A program made the translations under genes and the position numbers. The notes beneath the pieces were generated by a model. It did not search any database. It had not been told where the DNA came from and saw only the letters and a program-made list of their open reading frames with translations. Below are positions 46,002 through 55,286 of a stretch of DNA of 64,000 nucleotides, one piece after another (positions within the stretch are counted from its first letter, which is position 1; the number at the start of each line of letters is the position of its first letter). The DNA is from Brevibacterium sp. S111 (lineage in GTDB: Bacteria > Actinomycetota > Actinomycetes > Actinomycetales > Brevibacteriaceae), in NCBI RefSeq assembly GCF_004745075.1, contig NZ_RHFH01000013.1, forward strand, positions 37,845 through 101,844, given 5' to 3'.

Positions 46002-47591
46002 ATGAGATCAGAAACCGCCGTCACAATCTCCAACCAAGCCGCATCTGACCACGTCACAGCGGCTCTGCGTGAGTTCCTCGACACCGATCCGTACGCCGAA
46101 GCCTCGGGGTCGGGTGAGCGCGAGCGCGGCGTCGAACCGTTCACGGGTGAGGCCGTCGACCGGTTCGCCCGGAACACCGCCGCCGATGTCGAAGCCGCCT
46201 ACACCACCGCCCGCATCGCCGCCTCCGCCTGGGCCGCCCAATCCGTCGAACACCGGTCGAAGGTGCTCACGCGCCTGCATGCCTCGCTGCGTCGGCACGA
46301 GGATCTGCTGCTCGACATCGTCCAGTTCGAGACCGGCAAGGCTCGCATCCACGCTTATGACGAGGTTCTCGACACCTTCAATGTGCTGCGCCACTACGGG
46401 GTGATGGCTGCCCGCTACCTGCGCCCCGAACGTCGGCGCGGGGCGATTCCCGGCCTCACCCGCACCGAGGTCACGCGCACACCGCTGGGCGTGATCGGGT
46501 TCATCACGCCGTGGAACTACCCGCTGACCTTGGGGGCGACCGACCTGTTCGCGGCCCTGACCGCCGGCAACGCCGTCGTCCACAAACCCGACTCGACGAC
46601 CACCCTGACCGCGATCTTCATGCGTCGCCTGGCGATCGCAGCCGGACTGCCTCCCGAGGTGTGGCAGCTCGTGCCCGGCACCGTCGACGCGGTCGGACCC
46701 GCGCTGCTCAGCGGCGCCGACGGCCTGTCATTCACCGGTTCGACGGCCGCGGGACGGTCGATTGCCTCCGAAGCGGGACGCCGTCTGCTGCCGACCGCGC
46801 TCGAGCTCGGCGGCAAGAACCCCCTGGTCGTGCTCTCGGATGCCGACCTGCCGAAGGCCGTCGAGGGGGCCGTGCGCGGGTCGTTCTCCTCGGCCGGGCA
46901 GCTGTGCATCTCGATCGAACGCATCTACGTCCACAAGGACCTCTACCCCGCCTTCTGCGCCCACTTCGCCGAGGCGGCCCGTGCCGTGACCTTGAGCGCC
47001 GACTTCGAGTACGGCCCGGGAATGGGGTCCCTGGCCGGGCCGAAGCAGTTCGAGCGGGTCAGCGCCCACGTCGAGCAGGCGCGCAGCGTCGGTGCCGCGG
47101 TCATCGCCGGCGGCCACGCGGTGCCCGAACGCGGACCGTACTTCTACGCCCCGACCGTGCTCACCGATGTTCCCCCCGAGGCGGATCTGCATCGTGAGGA
47201 GACTTTCGGTCCCGTCGTCGCCGTCTACCCGGTCTCCTCCGACGCCGAGGCGGTCACGGCGGCCAATGACAGCGAATACGGACTCTCGGCCGCCTTGTAC
47301 TCCCGCTCCCACGGACGCGAGTACGCCCGGCAGCTCCAAGCGGGAATGATCAACGTCAACGAGGTCTACCCGGCCAGCTGGGGGTCCGTCGACGCCCCGG
47401 CCGGCGGGGTCAGAGCCTCGGGGCTGGGCCACCGGCATGGAGCCGAAGGCATCCACCAGTTCATGCACACGCACACGATCGCCGAACAGCGGCTGCACCC
47501 GATCGCCCCGGCCGGCCCCGTGGATCAGAGGACGTTCGCGAAGGCGATGACCGGTGCGCTCACGGCGATGCGGGCCCTGCGCATGAAGTAG
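46002..47591 (+). CDS. gabD2: Succinate-semialdehyde-type aldehyde dehydrogenase
   Basis: A 529-aa NAD(P)-dependent aldehyde dehydrogenase. The cofactor region is GFITPWNYPLTLGATDLFAA, the catalytic Glu is in LELGGKNPLVVL and the nucleophilic Cys in SSAGQLCISIERIYV, with the final EETFGPVVAVYPV. QLCISIERIYV and the length fit GabD2-type enzymes of actinobacteria. ATG 46002 has GAAGG six bases upstream; earlier in-frame starts have none. It is divergent from the racemase/oxidase pair and may share its pathway. Confidence 0.88.
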   Translation: MRSETAVTISNQAASDHVTAALREFLDTDPYAEASGSGERERGVEPFTGEAVDRFARNTAADVEAAYTTARIAASAWAAQSVEHRSKVLTRLHASLRRHEDLLLDIVQFETGKARIHAYDEVLDTFNVLRHYGVMAARYLRPERRRGAIPGLTRTEVTRTPLGVIGFITPWNYPLTLGATDLFAALTAGNAVVHKPDSTTTLTAIFMRRLAIAAGLPPEVWQLVPGTVDAVGPALLSGADGLSFTGSTAAGRSIASEAGRRLLPTALELGGKNPLVVLSDADLPKAVEGAVRGSFSSAGQLCISIERIYVHKDLYPAFCAHFAEAARAVTLSADFEYGPGMGSLAGPKQFERVSAHVEQARSVGAAVIAGGHAVPERGPYFYAPTVLTDVPPEADLHREETFGPVVAVYPVSSDAEAVTAANDSEYGLSAALYSRSHGREYARQLQAGMINVNEVYPASWGSVDAPAGGVRASGLGHRHGAEGIHQFMHTHTIAEQRLHPIAPAGPVDQRTFAKAMTGALTAMRALRMK

Positions 47592-47687
47592 CGGCAGCCG
47601 GGGGAGCAGCACCACCGGCGGCGAAGCGACCCGCGCCTCGCCGCTGCGACTTCGGAGCACTCTTCGCCGCCGCGCTCGGCCAGATGT

Positions 47688-47794
47688 GGTCGCGATCGGA
47701 CACTTCCCCAAATCCAGGTCGCAATCGGACATTTCTGTCGTCAGAAAATGTCCGATTGCGACCTATGTTTTTGCCCGGTTGTCCGATTGCGACC
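47688..47794. repeat. Four-copy GGTCGCAATCGGACA motif in both orientations
   Basis: Forward copies start at 47688 (one mismatch) and 47718; reverse-complement copies lie at 47749-47763 and 47780-47794. The inner pair forms a stem of over 20 bp with one bulge and a short loop. The two reverse copies are followed by TATGTTT. Located between the convergent dehydrogenase and PBP genes, the inner pair may be the terminator. Confidence 0.8.
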
Positions 47795-47840
47795 TATGTT
47801 TCGGCCCAAGCTGGCCCGGTAGAGCTCGGTCGGTGCAAAC

Positions 47841-49850
47841 TCAGTTGATGCGGTCGAAGAATTCGTGCGCGACGGGCACGGCCGCCTCGGCGCCGAATCC
47901 GCCGTCCTCGACGAGGACCGCCACGGCCAGGTCCCCTTGGAATCCGGCGAACCACGAGTGTGTGCGCGGCGGGGTCTCGTCACCGTATTCGGCGGTGCCG
48001 GTCTTGCCGTGAACGGGATCGCCGGGAACGTCCTTGAGCGCGGTGGCGGTGCCGTCGGTGACAGCTTCGCGCATCATGTCCGAGAGCTCCTTCGCCGCGT
48101 CCCCATCGAGTGTGGGAGCGTCCTCGGCGGCACCATCTGTGCCCTCGTCGTCCGCGTTCGCATCATCGCGGGCATCGCCGCCGATGAGCTGCGGGGCCAC
48201 AGTCTCGCCGGCCGTCACCGAGGCGGCCATCGTCGCCACTGCCAGCGGGCTCGCCTGAACCTTGCCCTGGCCGATCATCTGCGCGGCGTGCGTGACCTCG
48301 TCGCCGTCGGCCGGCACCGAGGCCATCTTCGCGCCGATGCCCAGGGCTCCCGCACCGGCTGTGTTCTTCCTGAAGTCGTCTGCGTCCTTGCCGGAGCCGC
48401 TTTCCTCCGTCCCGACCCCGGGCGTCATGCCGAGCTGGGCGGCCGCGTCCGCCACGTCATCGCCACTGACCTTCTCTCCCGAGGACACGAAGGCGGTGTT
48501 GCAGGAGTGGGCGAAATCCTCGGCGAAGGTGACCTTCCCGAGGACCTCATCCTCGGCGTTCTTGAACTTCTTCCCACCGACCGTCACGGTCTGCGGGCAG
48601 GCGATATCGTCGCTGAGCTTCACCCCGGATTCGAGGAGCGCGAGTCCCGAGGCGATCTTGAACACCGAACCGGGAGCGTATTGCCCGCTCAGCGCCCGGT
48701 CCCAGGCCGCGCCCTTCGGATCGTGGTTGGCCACGGCCAGCACGCGACCGTCACTGGGCCGGATGACGACGACGGCGGTCGGCTTCTTCCCCGTGGCGGC
48801 TGCCTTGTCTGCGGCGTTCTGGGTCTTCACATCGAGGGTGGTCTCGACGTCCTCGCCGTCCTTCTGCTCGAAGGCGTGCAGGCTCGTCAGCTTCGTCGTG
48901 CCGCCTTTGTCATCGGTCGCATCGCCTTTGGCGAAGACTTCGACGCTGCCGGGGCCGCTGAGTCGGGTGTTGAAGGTCTTCTGCAAACCGGTGCGTCCGA
49001 CGATGTCTCCGGCGATGACCTCACCGTCGGAACTCTTGATGTCTTCGGCGCTGGCGGGCCCGGCCGAGCCGAGGGTGGCCTGTGCGAATCCGCGGCTTCG
49101 CGTGAGCGTCTGACTGTCTTCGGAGAAGAGGACCCCCGGCAGGTCGTGGATGGCGTCCTTGACCCGTGCGTAGTCGTCTTCGCGCAGGGTCACGACGGGG
49201 ACGAGTCGGTTGCCCTCCGCCTCGTCGACCGCGTCTTCGAGGTCCCCGACGTCGAGGTCGAGGGAGTCGACGTCCTTGTTGAGCGCGTCGACGAGTCTGC
49301 CGAGGGTGTCGGGCTCCAAGCGGTTCGGGTGGAGGCCGATATCGACGACCTTCCCTTCCTCCATGAGCACTGCGTCGTCGGCGCCGAGGATCTTTCCTCG
49401 TCTGCCCGGGTTCGCGCGCAGTGCGAAGCTGCCGCCACGAGCGAGTTTCGGGTGGATGGACTTCTCGGTGAGGCCCGCCCACCAGAAGAGGCCCTTCTTC
49501 TCCAGCGGCAGTTCGGAACTGTACTTCCAGGCCTCACCGTCGAGGTTCGCCCAAGTCCAGTCGAGTCTCGCCACGGTCCGGCCCTCGGATTCGGTGATGT
49601 CCTCGACGGTGACCGAGCGCAGATCGACCCGCTTGCCCAAGGATTTCGTGACCCGGTCGAACAGGCCCTGAGCGAGGTCCTTCTCATGCCAGATGTCCGA
49701 GGTCAGCTGCCCCTCGGCGAGATCGTGGGCGGCGGCCTGCGCCGCGGTGGACTTGAGCATGGGGAGTCGGAAGATCGCGAAGGCACCAGCACCGAGAAGC
49801 AGGATGAGGACAAGGACGGTGGCCAACCAGACCTGCGACTTCTTCGACAT
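47841..49850 (-). CDS. Class B penicillin-binding protein (NTF2-like N-terminus)
   Basis: A 669-aa membrane-anchored D,D-transpeptidase. One N-terminal helix (VWLATVLVLILLLGAGAFAI) is followed by an NTF2/MecA-like domain (about residues 35-155), a dimerisation domain and the transpeptidase domain. Active-site motifs are SVFK (YAPGSVFKIA, about residue 395), SCN (AHSCNTAF) and KTG (VHGKTGTAEYG). ATG 49850 has GGAGG eight bases upstream; the ATG at 49886 has none. An acidic insert (DDANADDEGTDGAAED) precedes KTG. It cross-links peptidoglycan at the outer membrane surface. It follows the two-component pair on the same strand. Confidence 0.92.
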   Translation of the reverse strand: MSKKSQVWLATVLVLILLLGAGAFAIFRLPMLKSTAAQAAAHDLAEGQLTSDIWHEKDLAQGLFDRVTKSLGKRVDLRSVTVEDITESEGRTVARLDWTWANLDGEAWKYSSELPLEKKGLFWWAGLTEKSIHPKLARGGSFALRANPGRRGKILGADDAVLMEEGKVVDIGLHPNRLEPDTLGRLVDALNKDVDSLDLDVGDLEDAVDEAEGNRLVPVVTLREDDYARVKDAIHDLPGVLFSEDSQTLTRSRGFAQATLGSAGPASAEDIKSSDGEVIAGDIVGRTGLQKTFNTRLSGPGSVEVFAKGDATDDKGGTTKLTSLHAFEQKDGEDVETTLDVKTQNAADKAAATGKKPTAVVVIRPSDGRVLAVANHDPKGAAWDRALSGQYAPGSVFKIASGLALLESGVKLSDDIACPQTVTVGGKKFKNAEDEVLGKVTFAEDFAHSCNTAFVSSGEKVSGDDVADAAAQLGMTPGVGTEESGSGKDADDFRKNTAGAGALGIGAKMASVPADGDEVTHAAQMIGQGKVQASPLAVATMAASVTAGETVAPQLIGGDARDDANADDEGTDGAAEDAPTLDGDAAKELSDMMREAVTDGTATALKDVPGDPVHGKTGTAEYGDETPPRTHSWFAGFQGDLAVAVLVEDGGFGAEAAVPVAHEFFDRIN

Positions 49851-49943
49851 GGAACCATCCTCCACCGAGGTGTTCGCGATGTCCATCGCCGGACCCCGAA
49901 GCGTCGCGGTCGGCTGATCCCCTCGCCCGCCGCGACGGTGCGG

Positions 49944-50678
49944 TCAGGTGGCGTCGAAAACGACGGTGTATTCGAGGACGGGGCGGCCGGTCGCCCCGTA
50001 GCGGGGACGACGTTCGAGCATGCCCGCGTCGGCCATGGATTCGAGGTAGCGGCGAGCGGTGACACGCGAGACTCCGAGGCCTTCGGCCACCTCGGCGGCG
50101 GACTGTCCGGGATTCTCATTCAGCAGGACGCGGACTTCGTCCTGCACCGCATCGGGCACGCCCTTCGCGGTCGCGGCCACGGTGTGGGTGCGCAGTGCCG
50201 AGATCGCCTTGTCGACCTCGGTCTGCGTGACTTCGCCGTCATTCGAATCACCGCCGAGGCGGTTGCGGAATGAGGAGTACGCCTCGAGTTTGGATTTGAA
50301 GACGGGGAACGTGAAGGGCTTGATGATGTACTGGGCGACCCCGTAGGACAGGGCCTCCTGCACGATCTGCATGTCCCTGGCGGCGGTGACGGCGATGATG
50401 TCCACGTCGACACGTTGGCCGCGGATGGCTCGGCAGACCTGGAGCCCGTGGCCGTCGGGCAGGTTCATATCGAGGAGTACGAGGTGGATGCCGGCGGGGT
50501 CGAGACCGCAGATCTGTCCGGTCAGAGCGGCCATCGCCTGGGTGGCGTTCTTCGCCACCCCCGCAACGTGATAGCCGTCGAGGCGGTCGACGTACTTCGC
50601 GTGGGCACGGGCGGCGACCATCTCGTCCTCGACGACGAGCACACCGATGCTCGACCCTGGGGCAGTTGTATCCGACAT
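49944..50678 (-). CDS. CitB/DcuR-family response regulator
   Basis: A 244-aa regulator. Receiver motifs are VVEDEMV, Asp70 in VLLDMNLPDGHG, Thr98 in AVTAA and Lys120 in YIIKPF. The C-terminal domain has a winged helix-turn-helix (ENPGQSAAEVAEGLGVSRVT, then ARRYLESMADAGMLERRP) of the CitB/DcuR type. The partner kinase lies 91 bases upstream. Such systems usually sense C4-dicarboxylates or citrate, but no transporter for these is adjacent, so the signal is open. Confidence 0.92.
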   Translation of the reverse strand: MSDTTAPGSSIGVLVVEDEMVAARAHAKYVDRLDGYHVAGVAKNATQAMAALTGQICGLDPAGIHLVLLDMNLPDGHGLQVCRAIRGQRVDVDIIAVTAARDMQIVQEALSYGVAQYIIKPFTFPVFKSKLEAYSSFRNRLGGDSNDGEVTQTEVDKAISALRTHTVAATAKGVPDAVQDEVRVLLNENPGQSAAEVAEGLGVSRVTARRYLESMADAGMLERRPRYGATGRPVLEYTVVFDAT

Positions 50679-50769
50679 GCTGTCAGTCTAGCTTCAGCCG
50701 TTTGACAGCGACCCCGATCGTGTTGCAGTCCGGGCACATCGCTGTTCCATGACGGCCACAGGCTCGGGC

Positions 50770-52683
50770 TCACTCCCGGTCAGGATGAGTGCCTGCGTCC
50801 GCTGCGGCCCCCGCCGCGGCCACGGCGCCGAGGCGGTCCGGCAGCCACACCGTGAGCACGGCGCCCTTGAATCGGTCGCAGTCCTCACCCCGGCCCTGCA
50901 CGTCCACGGCTCCCCCGAGGCGGCGGATCGCCTGCACGACCAGCGAGAGCCCGACTCCGCGGGTGCCCGTCTGCTGACGTCCCTGCCCCTGGTCGGTCTC
51001 GACGCCGTCGTGCTTCGTCGACCATCCGCGTTCGAAGATCGCATCGAGGTGCTCCTCGTCGATGCCGGGACCATCGTCGCTGACCTCGATCGTGAACCCT
51101 CCGGATCCACCCGAGCCGGACAGTTCGACGTGGACTCGCTTGTCCTCGGGCAGCACGTCCTGCCTGCCCAGCGCGTCGAAGGCATTGTCGATGAGGTTGC
51201 CGAGGATCGTCGCGAGATCCCGGTCGTCCCCGCTGAGGCGGCCCGTGAGACCCGCGGTGTCCACCGTCATCTCGATCCCCACCTCGGCGGCTTGGGCGAT
51301 CTTCGACAGCAGCAGGGCGGACAGGACGGGGTGGTCGAAGGTCATCGACCCGTCTCCGTTGACGCGGTTGAGGTCGTCGAGGTCTTTGGCGGCGAAGTCG
51401 ATGGCCTCGTCGACGTGCCCGGTCTCGAGCAGGGACACGACCATGTGCAGCCGGTTCGCGTATTCGTGGGTCTGGGCCCGCAGGGAATCGGAGAATGAGC
51501 GCACGGAGACGAGTTCGCCGGAGAGTTCGGCCAGCTCCGTGTGGTCGCGCATGGTCACGACCCAGGTGTCGCTGGCCGCCTCGGTGGGCTGCTGATTGAC
51601 CACGAGCACCCGGTCATCGGTGTAGTGGATCTCGTCGCGGGCCCAGCGGCCGGAAGCGAGCAGGTCATGCAGGGCCTCGGGCAGGTCGACGCCGTTCAAG
51701 GGCATCTCCTCCGTCGAGGCGCGGGCCGGGTCGGCATCGTCTGCGGCCGCCGGCAGGCCGAGCAGCTCGCGGGCTTCGGCGTTGATGAGCACGATCCCCC
51801 GCAGCCGGTCGACGAGGAGCAGGCCCTCGGAGACCGCTTTGAGTACGGAGGAGTAGAAGTCGAGCATGCTGCGCAGTTCGTCGGCTCCGTAGTCGCCGGT
51901 GACCCGGCGCAGCCCGCGGGAGGTCACCCATGACGAGCCGATGCCCAGGAGCAGAGTGAGCACCGCGATGCCGATGAGCCATTTGCCCTGCGCGAGGAAG
52001 CCTTCGCGGACCGAGTCGGCGGAGCTGCCGACGATCACAGCCCCGACCACGGTGTCCGGTCCCACGCCGTCGGCGCCGAGGTGTTCGGCATAGACCGGGG
52101 TGACGACGTACATGGTGCCGTCGCCGGGCCCGCCGTCGTCGATGAAGCGCACAGTCGTCCGCCCCTTCTCGAGAGACTCCTCGTCGACGGATTGGGCCAG
52201 CTGATCGATCGAGTCCTCGGGGATCGTGCCGGAATTCGCCGAGGCGGCCTTCTTCTCCAGCGCCTGCTGTCGGTCAGGAGAGCCCAGGGTCGGCGGGGTG
52301 AGGAGGAAGTCGATGGGCACGACGGCGGCGATGTCGAACCCGTATTGGCTGATGACGTTGCCGAGCATCGTCTCGACATCGGCGCGGGACTCCGCGTCGA
52401 GGAAGTCGTCGCTGCCGGCCTCACCGGTGCCGACGAGCCCGAGCGACAGCGACATGTTGTCGGCGGCCGAGCGCAGCAGGTCCTGTTCGCGCTTCGTGTT
52501 CAGCTGGGAGAGCTGGAGGTAGAGCAGACTCGTCGTGAGCACCATGATGCCCACGAGCATGATCGAGTTCGCGAACATGATCCGTCCGGCCGCGGAAAGG
52601 CGGACCCACCGACTCAGACGGCCCACCGGTCCGGTGGTGGCCGTCGTCAGGACGGAGCGCTTCTTTCTGGGCATGGAAACCAT
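50770..52683 (-). CDS. CitA/DcuS-family sensor histidine kinase
   Basis: A 637-aa kinase. One helix (about residues 38-58), an extracytoplasmic PDC/Cache-like sensor (60-230), a second helix (about 236-255), a PAS domain (about 275-375) and then the kinase core. The DcuS-type phospho-acceptor is His in SLRAQTHEYANRLHMVVSLL, the N-box is ILGNLIDNAFDALG, and the G-boxes are SDDGPGID and TRGVGLSLVVQAI. ATG 52683 has GGTGG five bases upstream. Works with the regulator that follows it. Confidence 0.92.
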   Translation of the reverse strand: MVSMPRKKRSVLTTATTGPVGRLSRWVRLSAAGRIMFANSIMLVGIMVLTTSLLYLQLSQLNTKREQDLLRSAADNMSLSLGLVGTGEAGSDDFLDAESRADVETMLGNVISQYGFDIAAVVPIDFLLTPPTLGSPDRQQALEKKAASANSGTIPEDSIDQLAQSVDEESLEKGRTTVRFIDDGGPGDGTMYVVTPVYAEHLGADGVGPDTVVGAVIVGSSADSVREGFLAQGKWLIGIAVLTLLLGIGSSWVTSRGLRRVTGDYGADELRSMLDFYSSVLKAVSEGLLLVDRLRGIVLINAEARELLGLPAAADDADPARASTEEMPLNGVDLPEALHDLLASGRWARDEIHYTDDRVLVVNQQPTEAASDTWVVTMRDHTELAELSGELVSVRSFSDSLRAQTHEYANRLHMVVSLLETGHVDEAIDFAAKDLDDLNRVNGDGSMTFDHPVLSALLLSKIAQAAEVGIEMTVDTAGLTGRLSGDDRDLATILGNLIDNAFDALGRQDVLPEDKRVHVELSGSGGSGGFTIEVSDDGPGIDEEHLDAIFERGWSTKHDGVETDQGQGRQQTGTRGVGLSLVVQAIRRLGGAVDVQGRGEDCDRFKGAVLTVWLPDRLGAVAAAGAAADAGTHPDRE

Positions 52684-52762
52684 TGTGCCACCCGTCTCAC
52701 CGCCGTCCGGTGGGGCGAAGAAGGCGGAACCGCCTCGCCGAGGCGGCCGTCCGAGTTCGGGC

Positions 52763-54577
52763 TCAGAGGCGGAGGCTGATCGGTCCGGCCGGGATCGCGG
52801 AGCACACGAGCACTTCGTCGGTGTCGACCTGGGCGACCGGTTCGATGGGGTAGAGCACGGAACCGGCGGTCAGGGACACCGCGCAGGTTCCGCAGGATCC
52901 ACCGCGGCAGGAGCTCGCGGATTGGAACCCGCGGGCTTCCAGGGATTCGAGCAGGGTGCCCTCCTGCGGTTGCCACATGAAGCTCGTGCCGGAATTCTCC
53001 AGCGTCACCTCGGCGGGCGGGCAGGCGGCGATGGTCTCGCTCATGCCCGTGTTCGGGGAGGCGAAGGTCTCCTGGTGGACGGCGGGGACTCCCGCTTCGT
53101 CGCTTGCCGCGAGCACGGCGGCGGTGAAGTCGCGGGGCCCGCAGACCATGACGTTGTCGCATCCGGCCACCCAGTCGACGAGTTCGCGGTGGCTCGGTCG
53201 CCCGGCGGTCGCGGTGTCGCGGTGGTGGGCTTCGACGGGGATCCGACCGCCGGTGGCGCGGTCCTGCAGTCGGTTCCACAGGCACGCGGTGCGGTGGTCG
53301 CGGTCGATGTGGAAGAGTTTGATCCGGTCGGTCTCGGGCAGTTCGCCATGCCCCTCAACGCGCAGCAGTCCGAGGCTCGGGGTGATCCCGATTCCGGCGG
53401 TGACCAGGGCCGTCGTCCCTCCGAAGACGCGGGAGGCGGTCATGGTTCCGTGCGGACCGGAGGTGAGGATGCGCTCCCCGTCCTCGAGGGAGGCGACCGC
53501 GCGGGATCCCCGCCCCTGGGTGCGCACGGCGATGCGCACGATGTCGTCGACGACGTCGGTGATCGTGTACGTGCGCCAGAACGGCGCACCGAGTTCGAGG
53601 TGGACGCGCAGGTTCATGCCCGGTTCGTCGAATTCGCGGATCCAGCCGAGATCATCGCGCAGGGAGACCTCGACGATGTCATTGCAGATCTGCTGCTTGC
53701 CGACCACCGTCATGAATCGCGGGGTGCGCGCGGTCTTGACGAGTTCGCGCGGGGCCCGGCCCTCGACGCCGATCTCATCGCCGACCGCGACATCGCCGGT
53801 GTCGAGGATCTCGCCGTAGACGCCGCAGTGCAGGTGACCGCACGCGGAGTTGAGCAGCCGCGGGACGTTGACGTCGACGGCCTTCGTCACGGGGTTGACC
53901 GTCGTCGCCGGGCACCGTTCGATCGACGAGCGGATCGCCAGTCGCACCCCGCCGAGGCGGACGATCGAGCCGATGAGCGCGAACTCCTCGAACGGGGCGA
54001 GGCCCTCGACGAGGACGTTGCCGCGGAAGCGCAGCGGATCGAGGTCGAGGCCCTCGATTCCCTCCTCGGTCGCGGAGATCGCCTCCACCGAGGCCGGATT
54101 GATGATCGAGATCCCCGACTTCTGCGAGTCGAACATCCCCTGTTCCGCGACCGCCAGAGACCGCGGAAATGTACCCTGAGGGGGTATGCGCTTCGAGAGG
54201 AATTCCGCCGAGGCGGCACGGCTGTCCGCGTCGTCCGTGGCGAACGTCGTCGCCTCCCCGGCCGGCGACGTCAGCGTCACGGTCGCGGATTCTTCCGCGC
54301 GACCGCCGCCCTCGGAGTCATCGGCGTTCGCGGAATCGCCGGCAGCCTCCTCGGCGAGGGTGGCACTCACGCCCCACTTCTGCAGTTCGGGGTCGTTCTT
54401 GAGCACCGTGAAGGCGGAATAGGAGTGCCAGGCGTCATCGGGAACGTCGAGGCTGCCGTTGGTGAACGCGGTGACGCGGTCGCCGCGGATTCCGTGTCCC
54501 TTGACCACACGGGCTTCGGTGAGCTCTTCGGCGGGGAATCCCTTGACGGGGAAACGGAACAGTCTGGCAACTCGCAT
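52763..54577 (-). CDS. MOSC - ferredoxin reductase - [2Fe-2S] ferredoxin fusion oxidoreductase
   Basis: A 604-aa three-part protein. Residues about 1-290 are a MOSC N-terminal and MOSC domain with the likely molybdenum-binding Cys in SSIERCPATTVNPV. About 300-510 are an FAD/NAD(P) reductase with FWRTYTITDVVDD and LVTAGIGITPSLGLL and a VMVCGPRDF end. The last 80 residues are a plant-type ferredoxin: SCRGGSCGTC and a later VCSAIP Cys (C-x4-C-x2-C-xn-C). An acidic/Ala-Asp-rich insert lies at about 75-95. The layout resembles YcbX/mARC-type reductases of N-hydroxylated compounds joined to their electron supply. The substrate is unknown. Confidence 0.9.
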   Translation of the reverse strand: MRVARLFRFPVKGFPAEELTEARVVKGHGIRGDRVTAFTNGSLDVPDDAWHSYSAFTVLKNDPELQKWGVSATLAEEAAGDSANADDSEGGGRAEESATVTLTSPAGEATTFATDDADSRAASAEFLSKRIPPQGTFPRSLAVAEQGMFDSQKSGISIINPASVEAISATEEGIEGLDLDPLRFRGNVLVEGLAPFEEFALIGSIVRLGGVRLAIRSSIERCPATTVNPVTKAVDVNVPRLLNSACGHLHCGVYGEILDTGDVAVGDEIGVEGRAPRELVKTARTPRFMTVVGKQQICNDIVEVSLRDDLGWIREFDEPGMNLRVHLELGAPFWRTYTITDVVDDIVRIAVRTQGRGSRAVASLEDGERILTSGPHGTMTASRVFGGTTALVTAGIGITPSLGLLRVEGHGELPETDRIKLFHIDRDHRTACLWNRLQDRATGGRIPVEAHHRDTATAGRPSHRELVDWVAGCDNVMVCGPRDFTAAVLAASDEAGVPAVHQETFASPNTGMSETIAACPPAEVTLENSGTSFMWQPQEGTLLESLEARGFQSASSCRGGSCGTCAVSLTAGSVLYPIEPVAQVDTDEVLVCSAIPAGPISLRL

Positions 54578-54663
54578 GTCTTCGATTGTAGGACTCCGCC
54601 CACCCGGCCGGCACGGGGCGGGGTGGGACGGCGGGGCCGCTTCGGCGAGGGGTGCCGTTGATT

Positions 54664-54682
54664 TATACCCTATAGGGGTATA
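54664..54682. promoter_or_regulatory. CsoR operator candidate overlapping the csoR promoter
   Basis: The near-palindrome ATACCC-TATA-GGGGTAT lies 11 bases upstream of the csoR start. Two C/G tracts with an AT-rich centre are typical of CsoR boxes. The right half overlaps a TATACG that could be the -10 of a near-leaderless promoter. Binding of Cu(I) to CsoR would release it and switch on csoR-copZ-copA. Confidence 0.75.
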
Positions 54683-54692
54683 CGGTGTGAGC

Positions 54693-54986
54693 ATGACTGA
54701 GCACCATGGATACACCCCGCAGAAGGACGCTCTCGCGCGGAGGATGAAGCGGATCGAAGGACAGGTCCGCGGCATCGGGAAGATGATCGATGACGACAAG
54801 TACTGCATCGACATCCTCACCCAGGTCTCCGCCGCGACAGCCGCGCTGCACGCGGTCTCCATCAACCTCCTCGAAGAGCACATCGCTCACTGCGTGGTCG
54901 ACGCCGCCTCATCCGGCGACGACGAAGCCGCGCGGAAGAAGGTCGAGGAGGCATCAGCCGCAATCGCCCGACTCATCAAGAGCTGA
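54693..54986 (+). CDS. csoR: CsoR copper-sensing repressor
   Basis: A 97-aa repressor. The Cu(I) ligands Cys38, His63 and Cys67 have exactly the spacing of mycobacterial CsoR (Cys36-His61-Cys65). Other family features are LARRMKRIEGQVRGIGKMI and ILTQVSAATAALHAVSINLL. ATG 54693 is preferred; a GTG two codons upstream is also possible. First gene of the copper operon, followed by copZ after 87 bases. Confidence 0.93.
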   Translation: MTEHHGYTPQKDALARRMKRIEGQVRGIGKMIDDDKYCIDILTQVSAATAALHAVSINLLEEHIAHCVVDAASSGDDEAARKKVEEASAAIARLIKS

Positions 54987-55073
54987 GCCTCTGGGCCGCG
55001 TCCGCTCCTCGGGAGCCGGACGACGCCGAAAGCTGCAGGCTTCGGGCACCATTCACCGCTGATAGGAGAAAAG

Positions 55074-55286
55074 ATGACGACCACGAACATCACCGTCTCG
55101 GGCATGACCTGCGGACACTGCGAAGCCGCTGTCAAGGAAGAGCTCGGGGCCCTTGCGGGCGTGAGCGACGTCTCCATCGAACTCAACGCCGGGGGCGATT
55201 CCCCGGTCACGATCACCTCGGCGGATGCCCTCGACGATGCGGCGATCCGTGCCGCCGTCGATGAGGCCGGCTACGAGGTGAAGTGA
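55074..55286 (+). CDS. copZ: Copper chaperone CopZ
   Basis: A 70-aa heavy-metal-associated (HMA) domain protein. The Cu(I) site is GMTCGHCEAAV (Cys13, Cys16). It hands Cu(I) to the CopA ATPase. AGGAGA lies seven bases before the ATG. The stop TGA overlaps the copA ATG by one base, so the two are co-translated. Confidence 0.95.
   Translation: MTTTNITVSGMTCGHCEAAVKEELGALAGVSDVSIELNAGGDSPVTITSADALDDAAIRAAVDEAGYEVK

Noticed and set aside
47865..50273. An 802-aa plus-strand frame opposite the PBP and response-regulator genes
   Set aside because: Covers two clear minus-strand genes; the reading is an antisense artefact.
54170..54188. A second CsoR-like box (GTACCCTGAGGGGGTATG)
   Set aside because: It lies inside the coding sequence of the MOSC fusion, far from any start, and is probably chance.
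52535..54661. A 708-aa plus-strand frame opposite the MOSC fusion
   Set aside because: Antisense shadow; the fusion protein has intact cofactor motifs.
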